Virus record (IMG/VR): IMGVR_UViG_3300001918_000035
Location: 1-50,625 of that record
Length of the DNA stretch: 50,625 nucleotides
Source: a virus
Direction: 5' to 3' (one strand)
Shown: positions 24,175-31,811 of the stretch, piece by piece
Layout of the letters: every line of letters starts with the position of its first letter
Position numbering within the stretch: position 1 is the stretch's first letter
The notes under the pieces: generated by a model
What the model saw: the letters and a program-made list of their open reading frames with translations, nothing else
Databases searched by the model: none
What the model was told of the DNA's origin: nothing
Position numbers and translations under genes: made by a program

Positions 24175-24557
24175 CCGATCCTCGTCTCGAAGCTCTGGAG
24201 CAGCGCGTCACCGCGATTGAAGCGCGCCTCGGCGATCCTGCCGCCGAGCGCGCGGCGCGTGAAGCGATCGTACTCCGCATCGTCGATGCGGTTGCCGCTG
24301 TCCGCAACGTGCCGCGCGGAGAAATCCTGGGCGCCGCCCGCGATCACCAGGCGGCCGCCGCGCGCGCGATGATCTGCTGGATCGCCCGGCAGGCGACGAC
24401 GATCAGCATCTATCAGCTTGGCGGGCTGCTCGGCGGTCGCGACCATGCGACCGTCCGGTCGGCCATCGCGCGCGCCGAGCAGCTCCGCGCACGCGACTAT
24501 GAGTTTCGCGAGGCCGCCGATCGCGTCCTGGCTGCGGTTCGAGGGGACGCCGGATGA
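24171..24557 (+). CDS. Free-standing DnaA domain IV-like DNA-binding protein (128 aa)
   Basis: Residues 1-30 form a short coiled coil (EALEQRVTAIEARLG). Residues about 35-105 match domain IV of the replication initiator DnaA: VPRGEILGAARDHQAAAARA, then ISIYQLGGLLGGRDHATV, with the DnaA signature GGRDHATV at G88-V95. No AAA+ domain is present. It would be expected to bind DnaA boxes. The family assignment from the signature is strong. Inferred roles: mark the phage or host origin, compete with host DnaA, or regulate promoters containing DnaA boxes. GTG start, overlaps on both sides. Confidence 0.85.
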   Translation: MTDPRLEALEQRVTAIEARLGDPAAERAAREAIVLRIVDAVAAVRNVPRGEILGAARDHQAAAARAMICWIARQATTISIYQLGGLLGGRDHATVRSAIARAEQLRARDYEFREAADRVLAAVRGDAG

Positions 24558-24856
24558 CGCCGAAACAGCGCCGCGCCCTGGAGTTCATCGGCGGCTTTGT
24601 CGAGACGACTGGGGTCAGCCCTTCCTACGAGGAGATTGCCGAAGGCATCGGAATTCCGCGCTCGAGCAAATCGCGCGTGTTCGCGATCGTCACATCCCTG
24701 ATCGAGCGCGGCTATCTCACCCGCGAAGGCGGCGCGGGACGGCCGCGCTCGCTGAGGCCGACAACAGCGGGCCGCGCGGTCATTCCTCAGGTCAGCCTGG
24801 CCGGCATCCCGACGTCGGCGCTCTATGCCGAGCTCGAGCGCCGCCGCCATGGGTAG
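24554..24856 (+). CDS. Free-standing LexA DNA-binding domain protein (100 aa)
   Basis: Residues 1-68 match the LexA winged helix: MTPKQRRALEFIGGFVETTG, then VSPSYEEIAEGIGIPRSSKS and SLIERGYLTREGGAGRPRSL. The S24 autocleavage domain (about 120 residues) is missing; the C-terminus is a short helix. It could occupy SOS boxes without being removed by RecA, or act on phage promoters. The start overlaps the preceding stop; the end overlaps the GemA start by 8 bases. Confidence 0.85.
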   Translation: MTPKQRRALEFIGGFVETTGVSPSYEEIAEGIGIPRSSKSRVFAIVTSLIERGYLTREGGAGRPRSLRPTTAGRAVIPQVSLAGIPTSALYAELERRRHG

Positions 24857-25565
24857 ATCCTTCGCGAGCATCGCCGGTCGAGCGATCCGCACCGCCGAGG
24901 GCAAAGCCGACAGCCGGATAAAGCTGATGGCAGCGGTTCACGCCGCGGCGAAGCGCCACGGGATGGACGACGACGATCGCCGGGAGATGCAGCTGCAGCT
25001 GACCGACAAGCGGTCCATGGCGGACATGACGCTTGCCGATCTGGGGAAGCTCCTCGACCATCTCAACAAGGGCTGGAAGGGGCAGAGCGGCGGCCGCGCC
25101 ACCACGGGCAAGATCCGCGCGCTATGGTGGACGCTCTACTGGCTCGGCGCTGTCGCCGATCCGAGCGACCGCGCCATCGATGGCTTTGTCCGCCGGCAGG
25201 GCGGCCCCGCCAGCCTCCGCTTCGTCGACCATCGGGCGGCGCAGCCGATCATCGAGGCGCTCAAGAGCTGGGCCGCGCGTGAGGGCGTGAAGTGGCCCGC
25301 CGAAGCCGAGCTTGCGGAGATGCAGGCCGGCAATCCGGGGCTCACCATGCCGCTCTTCGAGCGCCACGCGGTCCTGCGCGCGATCGGGCGCAAGCTTACA
25401 GAGCGCGGCGCCCTGCACTTCGCTGGCGAGGTTGCCTACGCCCAGACCGCGCTCGCGCTCGGGCCAAATCATTTCGCCTGGGGCGCCCACGAGCTGGACG
25501 CCGCCATCCGGCTGCTCGGCAAGAAGCATCGCCGGCTGATCAATCCGAGAGGGAGCGTCGAATGA
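24849..25565 (+). CDS. gemA: GemA / Mu gp16-like protein, DUF1018 (238 aa)
   Basis: The central part matches the gp16/GemA family: KLMAAVHAAAKRHGMDDDDR, then SMADMTLADLGKLLDHLNK, then GKIRALWWTLYWLGAVADPS and FVRRQGGPASLRF. In Mu, GemA affects host DNA supercoiling and gene expression. The C-terminal 80 residues extend beyond the usual core and include a helical stretch ending KKHRRLINPRGSVE. I use the ATG at 24849 (MGRSFASIAGRAIRTAEGK) rather than an ATG 24 bases upstream, which lies within the LexA-like gene. Confidence 0.85.
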   Translation: MGRSFASIAGRAIRTAEGKADSRIKLMAAVHAAAKRHGMDDDDRREMQLQLTDKRSMADMTLADLGKLLDHLNKGWKGQSGGRATTGKIRALWWTLYWLGAVADPSDRAIDGFVRRQGGPASLRFVDHRAAQPIIEALKSWAAREGVKWPAEAELAEMQAGNPGLTMPLFERHAVLRAIGRKLTERGALHFAGEVAYAQTALALGPNHFAWGAHELDAAIRLLGKKHRRLINPRGSVE

Positions 25566-26152
25566 GGATTCGCGTCCATATCGCGTTCAAGCCGCACGTC
25601 GTCCTCCCGGTCGGGCTGGCGCGACAGCACATCGTCGCCTGGGATCCGTCGGCGGGGCCGCTGATCGCCCAGCCAGAACCGGCGCCAGAGGGGCGGCGGA
25701 GCTGGAGCCAGGCGGAGCTGCAGCTCCTTCGCAACCTTTATCCGGCGGGCGGCGTCCCGGCCGTGCGGGCCGTCCTGCCAGCGCGGTCCGATCGGTCGAT
25801 CGAGAACAAGGCGGCCCGCCTCAGCCTGAAGCGCCTGGTCGCGAAGCGACACGACGAGCCGGTCCTGCCGGCGCCTTCAGCGACCCCACCGAGGCCGTCT
25901 ACGGCTTCGGCGCCGGCCAGGCCCGCCACTGCGGCGCCTCGCAAGCCAGTGCCGCCCAGCTGGGTCGAGCAGCAGATCGCAAAGCTCCAGGCGGCCAGAA
26001 ACGTGCTGCGCGGCCGAGGCGTCTCCGTCACGCCGAACGGGCGCGATCCGGGCACCAGCGGCTGGTGGGTCTCCGGATTCACGGCAGTGCTGACGTCGGC
26101 AGAGGTGATCGCTTACGCCGAGCAGCTGACTGCACCGACGGCGCCGGCATGA
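25562..26152 (+). CDS. SANT/GcrA-like HTH protein (196 aa)
   Basis: ATGA overlaps on both sides. Residues about 43-92 (RRSWSQAELQLLRNLYPAGG, then SDRSIENKAARLSLKR) follow the pattern of a single Myb/SANT or GcrA-type three-helix DNA-binding domain. A Pro/Ala-rich linker (about 95-130) leads to a C-terminal unit (ERGVSVTPNGRDPGTSGWWV-like, ending VIAYAEQLTAP). It may be a transcription regulator; a link to the alphaproteobacterial cell-cycle factor GcrA is only pattern-based. Confidence 0.6.
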   Translation: MRIRVHIAFKPHVVLPVGLARQHIVAWDPSAGPLIAQPEPAPEGRRSWSQAELQLLRNLYPAGGVPAVRAVLPARSDRSIENKAARLSLKRLVAKRHDEPVLPAPSATPPRPSTASAPARPATAAPRKPVPPSWVEQQIAKLQAARNVLRGRGVSVTPNGRDPGTSGWWVSGFTAVLTSAEVIAYAEQLTAPTAPA

Positions 26153-26640
26153 ACGACGATCTTCCCACGATCGACGAGCTGCCGATCCCGGAGGACGTCC
26201 AGATCTCCGACAAATGGTCGGAGCAGATGGTCGAAATGGCGGGTCACATCGGGGCCTATCAGACCCTCCGCCTGCTCGAGCATTATGGCGGGCAGCAGCT
26301 GTCGTTCACAAAGGAGCTGGTCGAAGGCGATCTGGCCGAGCTGCTCGGCGCCGAGGCCGCGCAGATGCTCCGCAAGATTTATCTCGGCGAGCGCGTCCAG
26401 CTGCCGACGGGCAAGAACGCGATCGCCTACGCCAAGCGGCAACCCGTCCTGGCCGCTGTTCGATCGGGGGATCTGACCGGCCAGGACGCGACGAAGATCC
26501 TGAAGACGTCACGGACCTACGTCTCGCACTTGATCAACGACACGCTGGAAGGCACAGGTGTCGTCCCGCCGCCGCAGTTCCGGCGGCGCAGGCGCGGCGA
26601 TCCGCGCCAGATCGAGCTGTTCGAACAACAGCATAGCTGA
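26149..26640 (+). CDS. mor: Mor-like middle/late transcription activator (163 aa)
   Basis: The protein has the features of the Mu Mor/C family: a helical N-terminal dimerisation part (SEQMVEMAGHIGAYQTLRLL), then HYGGQQLSFTKE, then a C-terminal helix-turn-helix (AVRSGDLTGQDATKILKTSR, then TYVSHLIND). Mor activates the middle promoter in Mu. The gene is the last of the early operon and is followed by a 119-bp gap before the packaging genes, exactly where such an activator would work. Its C-terminal tail (RRRRRGDPRQIELFEQQ) is an addition relative to Mu Mor (129 aa). Confidence 0.8.
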   Translation: MNDDLPTIDELPIPEDVQISDKWSEQMVEMAGHIGAYQTLRLLEHYGGQQLSFTKELVEGDLAELLGAEAAQMLRKIYLGERVQLPTGKNAIAYAKRQPVLAAVRSGDLTGQDATKILKTSRTYVSHLINDTLEGTGVVPPPQFRRRRRGDPRQIELFEQQHS

Positions 26641-26759
26641 GGAGCGCTTCCGCCCGCGTAAGGCGGATTTCTGAGGCGCCACGGGCATCGTCCCTCCACG
26701 TCGTTGGGGGAGGTTGTCCGGGTGCGTATCGTTCATCGCCGCTGGTCGGGGCGTCGGCT
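26641..26759 (+). promoter_or_regulatory. Gap with probable early terminator and Mor-dependent promoter
   Basis: Two hairpins are visible: CCGCC/GGCGG (26650-26666) followed by ATTTCT, and CCCTCC/GGGAGG (26692-26713). The first could end the early operon. No good -35 box is seen, as expected for an activator-dependent promoter that would drive the packaging genes. Confidence 0.4.
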
Positions 26760-27053
26760 GTGAGCCTTCGCGACTTGGTCGAGATCGGCACCGCCCTGGC
26801 CGGGCTCACACCCATCATCCTGCTGGCCGGCTTCTGGTGGCTGGGACACCGCCTCGCGAACGCCGAGGCGCGGATCCACGCGATCGAGAGCGCCCGCGCC
26901 GGAGACCCGACGCCATCCGGCCTGTCCAAGGACATCGGCAAGGTTGCCGAGCGCGTGAAGGGAGTCGAGGCTCAGATCGACTCGCTCGCAGACCAGCTCG
27001 GGACGACGAACAACTACCTTCACGCTCTGATCGAGAAAGGGCTCAGCAAGTGA
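26760..27053 (+). CDS. DUF2730-like membrane/coiled-coil protein (97 aa)
   Basis: GTG start. One N-terminal membrane helix (TALAGLTPIILLAGFWWLG) is followed by a coiled coil (ANAEARIHAIESA, then VAERVKGVEAQIDSLADQLG). This matches the DUF2730 family encoded just before the terminase genes in Mu-like phages (Mu gp25 position). It may belong to the lysis or DNA-entry functions, but the role is unknown. Confidence 0.7.
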   Translation: MSLRDLVEIGTALAGLTPIILLAGFWWLGHRLANAEARIHAIESARAGDPTPSGLSKDIGKVAERVKGVEAQIDSLADQLGTTNNYLHALIEKGLSK

Positions 27054-27343
27054 GCAGACCGTCCGCCATTCTCGAAATCATCCGTCGTGCCATCCTCGAT
27101 CTGCTCGACCAGATCGGCGGCGAGCATAATGACGACGTCATTGCACGAATGCTCGCAGGCCTCGGCCACCGGATCGCGCGGCGCGAGGTGCGTGAGCAGC
27201 TGCTGTGGCTGAAAGGCCAGGGCCTGGTCTCGGCCGAGGAAATCGGTCCATTCCTGGTCGCGAGGGTGTTGCCCGATGGCCGCGATGTCGCCGCCGGCTC
27301 GCTCGCCATCGACGGAGTCAGCCGCCACAAGACGGGGGATTGA
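27050..27343 (+). CDS. gp26-like winged-helix protein, VpaChn25_0724 family (97 aa)
   Basis: The sequence follows the family closely: ILEIIRRAILDLLDQIGGEH, then MLAGLGHRIARREVREQLLW, then LKGQGLVSAEE, ending DVAAGSLAIDGVSRHKTGD. It is a small winged-helix protein found before the terminase genes in Mu-like phages, function unknown. GTG start overlapping the preceding stop; the next gene starts directly after its stop. Confidence 0.85.
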   Translation: MSRPSAILEIIRRAILDLLDQIGGEHNDDVIARMLAGLGHRIARREVREQLLWLKGQGLVSAEEIGPFLVARVLPDGRDVAAGSLAIDGVSRHKTGD

Positions 27344-27883
27344 GTGGCGAAGCGGTCCACGATCGACAAGCTGCCGCCGCCGATCCGCGAGGCGGTCGAC
27401 GCCGCGATCAAGCGGGGCGCGACGATCGACGAGATCGTCGAGCAGCTGCACGCGCTCGGCGCCGATCATGTCAGTCGCTCCGCCGTCGGCCGCTACAGCA
27501 AGAACTATCGCGAGCTGGCCGATCAGCAGCGGCAGATCTCGTCGGTCGCCAAGGCGTTCGCGAGCGAGTTCGGAGAGGCGGACAATCTCCAGGGGCGGCT
27601 GATGATCCAGCTGCTCAACACCGTGATCACCCGGGCCATCCTGCCGGTGGCGAGCGGCGACGAGATCGAGCTCGACGGCAAGGAGCTCCACTATCTCGCG
27701 CGCGCCGTGAAGGACGTCGCCTCGGCCGCGAAAACCGACGTCGATCGCGAGGCGAAGATCCGCGAGGAAACGAAGAAGCGCGCCCGGGAGGAGGCCGCTG
27801 CTGCGGCCGAGGCCGCGGGCCGCCGTGGTGGAGCCAGCGAGGAGCTGATCGAACTCGTCAAGCGCGAAATCCTCGGCATCTGA
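27344..27883 (+). CDS. Small terminase subunit, Mu gp27-like (DUF3486, 179 aa)
   Basis: The start (MAKRSTIDKLPPPIREAVDA) is typical of DUF3486. A helix-turn-helix follows (TIDEIVEQLHALGADHVSRS, then AVGRYSKNYRELADQ), then helical oligomerisation parts and a charged C-terminus (REAKIREETKKRAREEAAAA). It recognises phage DNA ends for packaging with the large subunit encoded two genes later. GTG start; no gap to the previous gene. Confidence 0.88.
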   Translation: MAKRSTIDKLPPPIREAVDAAIKRGATIDEIVEQLHALGADHVSRSAVGRYSKNYRELADQQRQISSVAKAFASEFGEADNLQGRLMIQLLNTVITRAILPVASGDEIELDGKELHYLARAVKDVASAAKTDVDREAKIREETKKRAREEAAAAAEAAGRRGGASEELIELVKREILGI

Positions 27884-27884
27884 C

Positions 27885-28265
27885 GTGAGCCGCACCCAGC
27901 GCCTCGTCACCGGCCACGGCACCGCCAAACCATCCGATCTCGCGCAGCTCGCGATCGGCGCCGCTGACATTGCCCGCCGCCTCGGCCTGCAGGTTCGCCG
28001 CACCGGCTGCAGCCACTGTCGCACGTCGGGCTCGCGCTATCTCGAAATCGCCGACAAGTTCGGCCTCGTCTGGCGCTTCCGCATCTCCAACCATCGCCGG
28101 CCGAGCGCCAACCGCAACGCGGCGCCGCACTTCGACCTCGTCTCGATCGACGGCCGTTCGGGCCTGTCGCAGATCGAGTTCTGGCTGGGCGAGATCGCGG
28201 CCGGCCGCATCGCCTGGTTCGAACCCGAAGCCGCGCCGGCGCCGCGCATGCGGAGGCGGCGATGA
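27885..28265 (+). CDS. Unknown protein inserted between terminase subunits (126 aa)
   Basis: GTG start 1 bp after the small terminase; the stop overlaps the large terminase start. The sequence contains the CSHCRTSGSRYLEI pair of cysteines, then RISNHRRPSANRNAAPHFDL and GLSQIEFWLGEIAAGRIAWF. The H-x14 to 20-H arrangement with a CxxC may bind metal. An accessory DNA-binding or nuclease function in packaging is possible by position, but I do not recognise the family. Confidence 0.6.
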   Translation: MSRTQRLVTGHGTAKPSDLAQLAIGAADIARRLGLQVRRTGCSHCRTSGSRYLEIADKFGLVWRFRISNHRRPSANRNAAPHFDLVSIDGRSGLSQIEFWLGEIAAGRIAWFEPEAAPAPRMRRRR

Positions 28266-29836
28266 CGCGGAGCAAGGCGCTTGCATCGACGGCGCTCTCC
28301 ACCCCCACGGACAAAGCTCCGGCCGTCTTGCTTCCATATCAGGCGGAGGCATTCCGCCTAAGTTACGATCACCAACTCCTCTTCATCGAAAAGTCGCGAC
28401 GGACGGGCCTCACCTACGCTTTCGCTCCCAAGGCGGTCCTGGGCGCGGCTGCCGAGAAGCGTCCGAAAAACTTCTACTATGTCGGCTACAAGCTCGACAT
28501 GGCGTCGGAGTTCATCGGCTACTGCGCCCTGTTCGCGAAAATGTTCGACAAGCTTTGCACCATCAGTTCGGAGTTTCTCTTCGACGACGGCTCGGAGGAG
28601 GGGATCAAGGCGCTGAAGATCGACTTTCCTTCGGGCAAGTCAATCGTCGCGCTAAGCTCGCAGCCACGTTCGTTCCGCGGCATGCAGGGCGACTGGCTGA
28701 TCGACGAAGGCGCGTTCCACGACAACCTGCGGGAGGTGCTGAAGGCTGCGATCGCGCTGTTCATGTGGGGCGGCCATGGCGTCGTGATCTCCACCCACGA
28801 CGGCGAGGATAACCAGTTCAACACGGTCATCCAGGAAATCCGCGAAAAGAAGCGCGCCGGTTACGTCCAGCGGATCACGCTGAAGGAAGCGCTCGCGCAG
28901 GGGCTGTACAAGCGCATTTGCCTGGTCACGGGCGAGGACTGGTCGCCCGAGAAGGAAGCGGCCTGGGAGGCAAAGCTCCGCGACACCTATGCCGAAGCGG
29001 CAGAGGAAGAGCTGGACGTCATCCCCTCCGAAGGCTCTGGCTCGTACCTCGCCTACGCGACCATCAAGCGACGCATGACGCCGGACTTCCCGGTCGTCCG
29101 TCTGACCTGCCCGGCCGGTTTCGAACGGCAGGATGAGGCGGATCGCAGAAGTTTCATCCTCGACTGGCTGCGAGTCACGGTCGAGCCGCTCATCGGAGGG
29201 TTCCACGCCGATCGGGACAGCTACTTCGGTCAGGACTTCGCGCGGAGCGGCGACGTCTCGCCGCTCGCCTTCGGGCAACATGACGATGCCAAACGCCTGC
29301 TGGCGCGGTTCATTCTCGAAATGCGCAACGTGCCCTTCTCGGATCAGCAGTTCGTGCTGTTCTGGATCCTCGATCGCCTGCCGAGGTTCGCCGCCGGCAA
29401 GATGGACGCGCGCGGCAACGGCTCCGCTCTGGCGGAGGCGGCGCAGCAGAAATTTGGCTTCGATCGGATCGAGGCCGTCCAGGCGTCCGAAAAAACCTAC
29501 CTGGCCTTCATGCCCAAGCTAAAGTCGGCGATCGACGATGGCCAGCTGATCATGCCCGAAGACGAAGGCACGCTGGACGACCTCCGCCTGATCAAAATGG
29601 TTCGCGGCGTACCGATGATCCGGGGGCGGACTGTCGACAGCAAGGCAGATGGCGCGAAGGGCAAGCGTCACGGCGACAATGCGATCGCGCTGATGCACCT
29701 CGTAGCGGCTGCCGAAACAGCCGCCGGTCCTTTCGAGTTCGAGTCTGCCGGCTCACGCGAGGATGCCGGCGGATGGACGGACGGCTTCGCCGGCTTCGGC
29801 ATCGGCGGTCGCGACAATCTGATGGGGTTCTACTGA
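28262..29836 (+). CDS. Large terminase subunit, Mu gp28-like (524 aa)
   Basis: This motor and nuclease pumps DNA into the prohead. The Walker A-like segment is EKSRRTGLTY (residues 43-52), the Walker B is GDWLIDEGAFHD (143-154) and the coupling motif may be the VVISTHDGE region (about 175). The RNase H-like nuclease begins around residue 323 with YFGQDFARSGDVS, with the last acid in GDNAIALMHL near 470. Length is normal for the family. In Mu-type phages packaging is headful from the left end of integrated copies. The portal gene follows after 1 bp. Confidence 0.93.
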   Translation: MTRSKALASTALSTPTDKAPAVLLPYQAEAFRLSYDHQLLFIEKSRRTGLTYAFAPKAVLGAAAEKRPKNFYYVGYKLDMASEFIGYCALFAKMFDKLCTISSEFLFDDGSEEGIKALKIDFPSGKSIVALSSQPRSFRGMQGDWLIDEGAFHDNLREVLKAAIALFMWGGHGVVISTHDGEDNQFNTVIQEIREKKRAGYVQRITLKEALAQGLYKRICLVTGEDWSPEKEAAWEAKLRDTYAEAAEEELDVIPSEGSGSYLAYATIKRRMTPDFPVVRLTCPAGFERQDEADRRSFILDWLRVTVEPLIGGFHADRDSYFGQDFARSGDVSPLAFGQHDDAKRLLARFILEMRNVPFSDQQFVLFWILDRLPRFAAGKMDARGNGSALAEAAQQKFGFDRIEAVQASEKTYLAFMPKLKSAIDDGQLIMPEDEGTLDDLRLIKMVRGVPMIRGRTVDSKADGAKGKRHGDNAIALMHLVAAAETAAGPFEFESAGSREDAGGWTDGFAGFGIGGRDNLMGFY

Positions 29837-29837
29837 C

Positions 29838-31811
29838 ATGGCGGAGAAGCTGCCGGCCGAGCTGGCGCAGGAAATCGCGACCACCGCGGACGGGCGGGAC
29901 ATCACTCGGCCCTTCGTGCGCGATCTGGAGGAGCCGAAGGACCCGCGCCTGCTCGGCGCCGTCGACTGGGGCGTCTACGATCGCATCCTGCTCGACGATC
30001 AGGTCAAGTCGACCATGGCGCAGCGGATCTCCGCCGTGGTGTCGCGGGATTGGGACGTCCTGCCGGGCGACGACGAAGATCCCCGCGCCGTCGAGGCCGC
30101 CGATCGCCTGAAGTTGGTGCTCGAGGCGGCGTCGATCGACCGCGTCCAGGAGAAGATGCGCTGGGCGAGCTTCTACGGCTATGCGGTCGCCGAGCTGCTC
30201 TGGTTCGCCCGCGACGGCCGGCTGGATTTCACCCTGCGCGTCCGTCACGCCCGCCGCTTCCGCTTCACGCCGGCAGGTGAGCTGCGCCTGCTGACGATGG
30301 CGGCGCCGCGCGGCGAGCCGCTGCCCGATCGCAAATTCTGGGTCGTCCGCGCCGGCGCCACCGACGATGACGAGTTTTACGGCCGCGGCCTGGCCGAGTG
30401 GCTCTACTGGCCGGTGCTGTTCAAGCGCAACGGCCTGCGCTTCTGGAACAAGTTCCTCGATCGCTTCGCCCTGCCCACCGCGCTCGGCAAATATCGGCCG
30501 GGCGCGCCGCGCGAGGAAATCCAGCGGCTGTTGCAGGCGCTGCAGGCGATCTCGAACGACAGCGGCATCGCCATCCCGGACGGCGCGGCGGTCGAGCTGC
30601 TCCAGGCCGCGAACGCCGGCCCCGAATTCGCCGCCATGCCGCGCTACATGGACGAGGCGATCGCCAAGATCGTGCTTAGCCAGACGATGACGACGGAGGA
30701 CGGCGCCGGCGGCCGCGCCACCGGCCAGATCCATGCCGGCGTGAAGCTGGAGGTCATCAAGGCCGATGCCGATACGGACAGCGACAGCTTCAACGAAGGC
30801 CCGGCGCGGTGGTGGACCGATCTGAACTTCGGCCCCGACGTCGCGAGCCCGCGCTTCGTCCGCATCGTCGAAGAAGAGGCCGACCTGAAGCGCCAGGCGG
30901 AGGTGGACGAGGCGCTGGATCGGCTTGGCTGGGCGCGCAACGACGACAGCTTCCGCGACACCTTTGGCGACGGATACGATCGGAAGCCCGAGCCGCAGGC
31001 GCCGGCCGTCGTTCCGCGCCTTCCCGCCAACGACGACGCTGACCCGGATGACGAGCAGCAGCAGAGCCCGCGCGCCGAGATCAGCTTCGCCGCGAACGAT
31101 CCGGCGCCGCTCTACGTCAAGCGGCGGCTGAAAAACGCCTCCAGGCTCGTTGCATGGGCGAAGAAGGCCGGGTTCAAGTCTACGATCGACCCGGCCGACA
31201 TGCACGTCACGGTGCTCTATTCCCGGCGCCCGGTCGATTGGTTCAAGCTGGCCGACGACTGGGGCGGCGGCGAGCCGCTCGTCATTGGTCCGGCCGGGCC
31301 GCGCCGGATCGTCCGGTTGGGCGACAAGGGCGAGGCTGTTGCCCTGCTTTTCGGCAGCGGGCGGCTCCAGTGGCGGCACGACGACATGATCTCGCAGGGA
31401 GCGAGCCATGACCACGCCGAATATTTGCCGCACGTGACGATCAGCTACGACGCCGGCGACGTCGATCTGGACGCGCTCGAGCCGTATGACGGCCCGCTGA
31501 CCTTCGGGCCCGAAGAGTTCGAGCCGATCCAGGAGGGCTGGCACGAGAATGTCCGGCAGGTCAGCCTCGCTGAGGGCGAAGGCGACATCGTCGATGCGGT
31601 CGCCGCGCAGCTGGTCGAGCAGGGCCTGACGCCGATGAGCCCCCTGCTGATCCCGCTGGTCGAGGCGATCGAGAAGTCCGGCTCGGCCGAGGATCTGGAG
31701 GCGCACCTGCTTGCCGCCGTCGGAGCCGGGAAAGCGGAACAGTTGGCCGATCTGCTGGCGCGCGCCGGCTTCGGCATGCGCTTGGCTGCCGAAGGCGACG
31801 CCGACCGCTGA
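29838..31811 (+). CDS. DUF935 portal protein with an inserted 2H-phosphoesterase (Acb1-like) domain (657 aa)
   Basis: Residues 1-385 match the Mu gp29 portal: DITRPFVRDLEEPKDPRLLG, then VSRDWDVLPGDDEDP, then YGRGLAEWLYWPVLFKRNGL and LSQTMTTEDGAGGRATGQIH. Mu-type portals are about 510 aa; here a linker rich in Pro/Asp/Gln (about 385-420) leads to a 2H-type domain (about 425-570) with two HxT motifs: MHVTVLYS (H456, T458) and LPHVTISY (H532, T534), 76 residues apart. T4 Acb1, which cuts the cyclic nucleotide signals of CBASS, has the same two-motif fold. Residues about 585-657 then resume the helical C-terminal tail typical of DUF935. The insertion therefore lies within the portal. Confidence 0.88.
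   Translation: MAEKLPAELAQEIATTADGRDITRPFVRDLEEPKDPRLLGAVDWGVYDRILLDDQVKSTMAQRISAVVSRDWDVLPGDDEDPRAVEAADRLKLVLEAASIDRVQEKMRWASFYGYAVAELLWFARDGRLDFTLRVRHARRFRFTPAGELRLLTMAAPRGEPLPDRKFWVVRAGATDDDEFYGRGLAEWLYWPVLFKRNGLRFWNKFLDRFALPTALGKYRPGAPREEIQRLLQALQAISNDSGIAIPDGAAVELLQAANAGPEFAAMPRYMDEAIAKIVLSQTMTTEDGAGGRATGQIHAGVKLEVIKADADTDSDSFNEGPARWWTDLNFGPDVASPRFVRIVEEEADLKRQAEVDEALDRLGWARNDDSFRDTFGDGYDRKPEPQAPAVVPRLPANDDADPDDEQQQSPRAEISFAANDPAPLYVKRRLKNASRLVAWAKKAGFKSTIDPADMHVTVLYSRRPVDWFKLADDWGGGEPLVIGPAGPRRIVRLGDKGEAVALLFGSGRLQWRHDDMISQGASHDHAEYLPHVTISYDAGDVDLDALEPYDGPLTFGPEEFEPIQEGWHENVRQVSLAEGEGDIVDAVAAQLVEQGLTPMSPLLIPLVEAIEKSGSAEDLEAHLLAAVGAGKAEQLADLLARAGFGMRLAAEGDADR

Noticed and set aside
29592-31706. 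A 704-codon minus-strand frame
   Set aside because: It lies antisense to the end of the terminase gene and most of the portal gene, whose families are certain. It is a GC-driven shadow frame.
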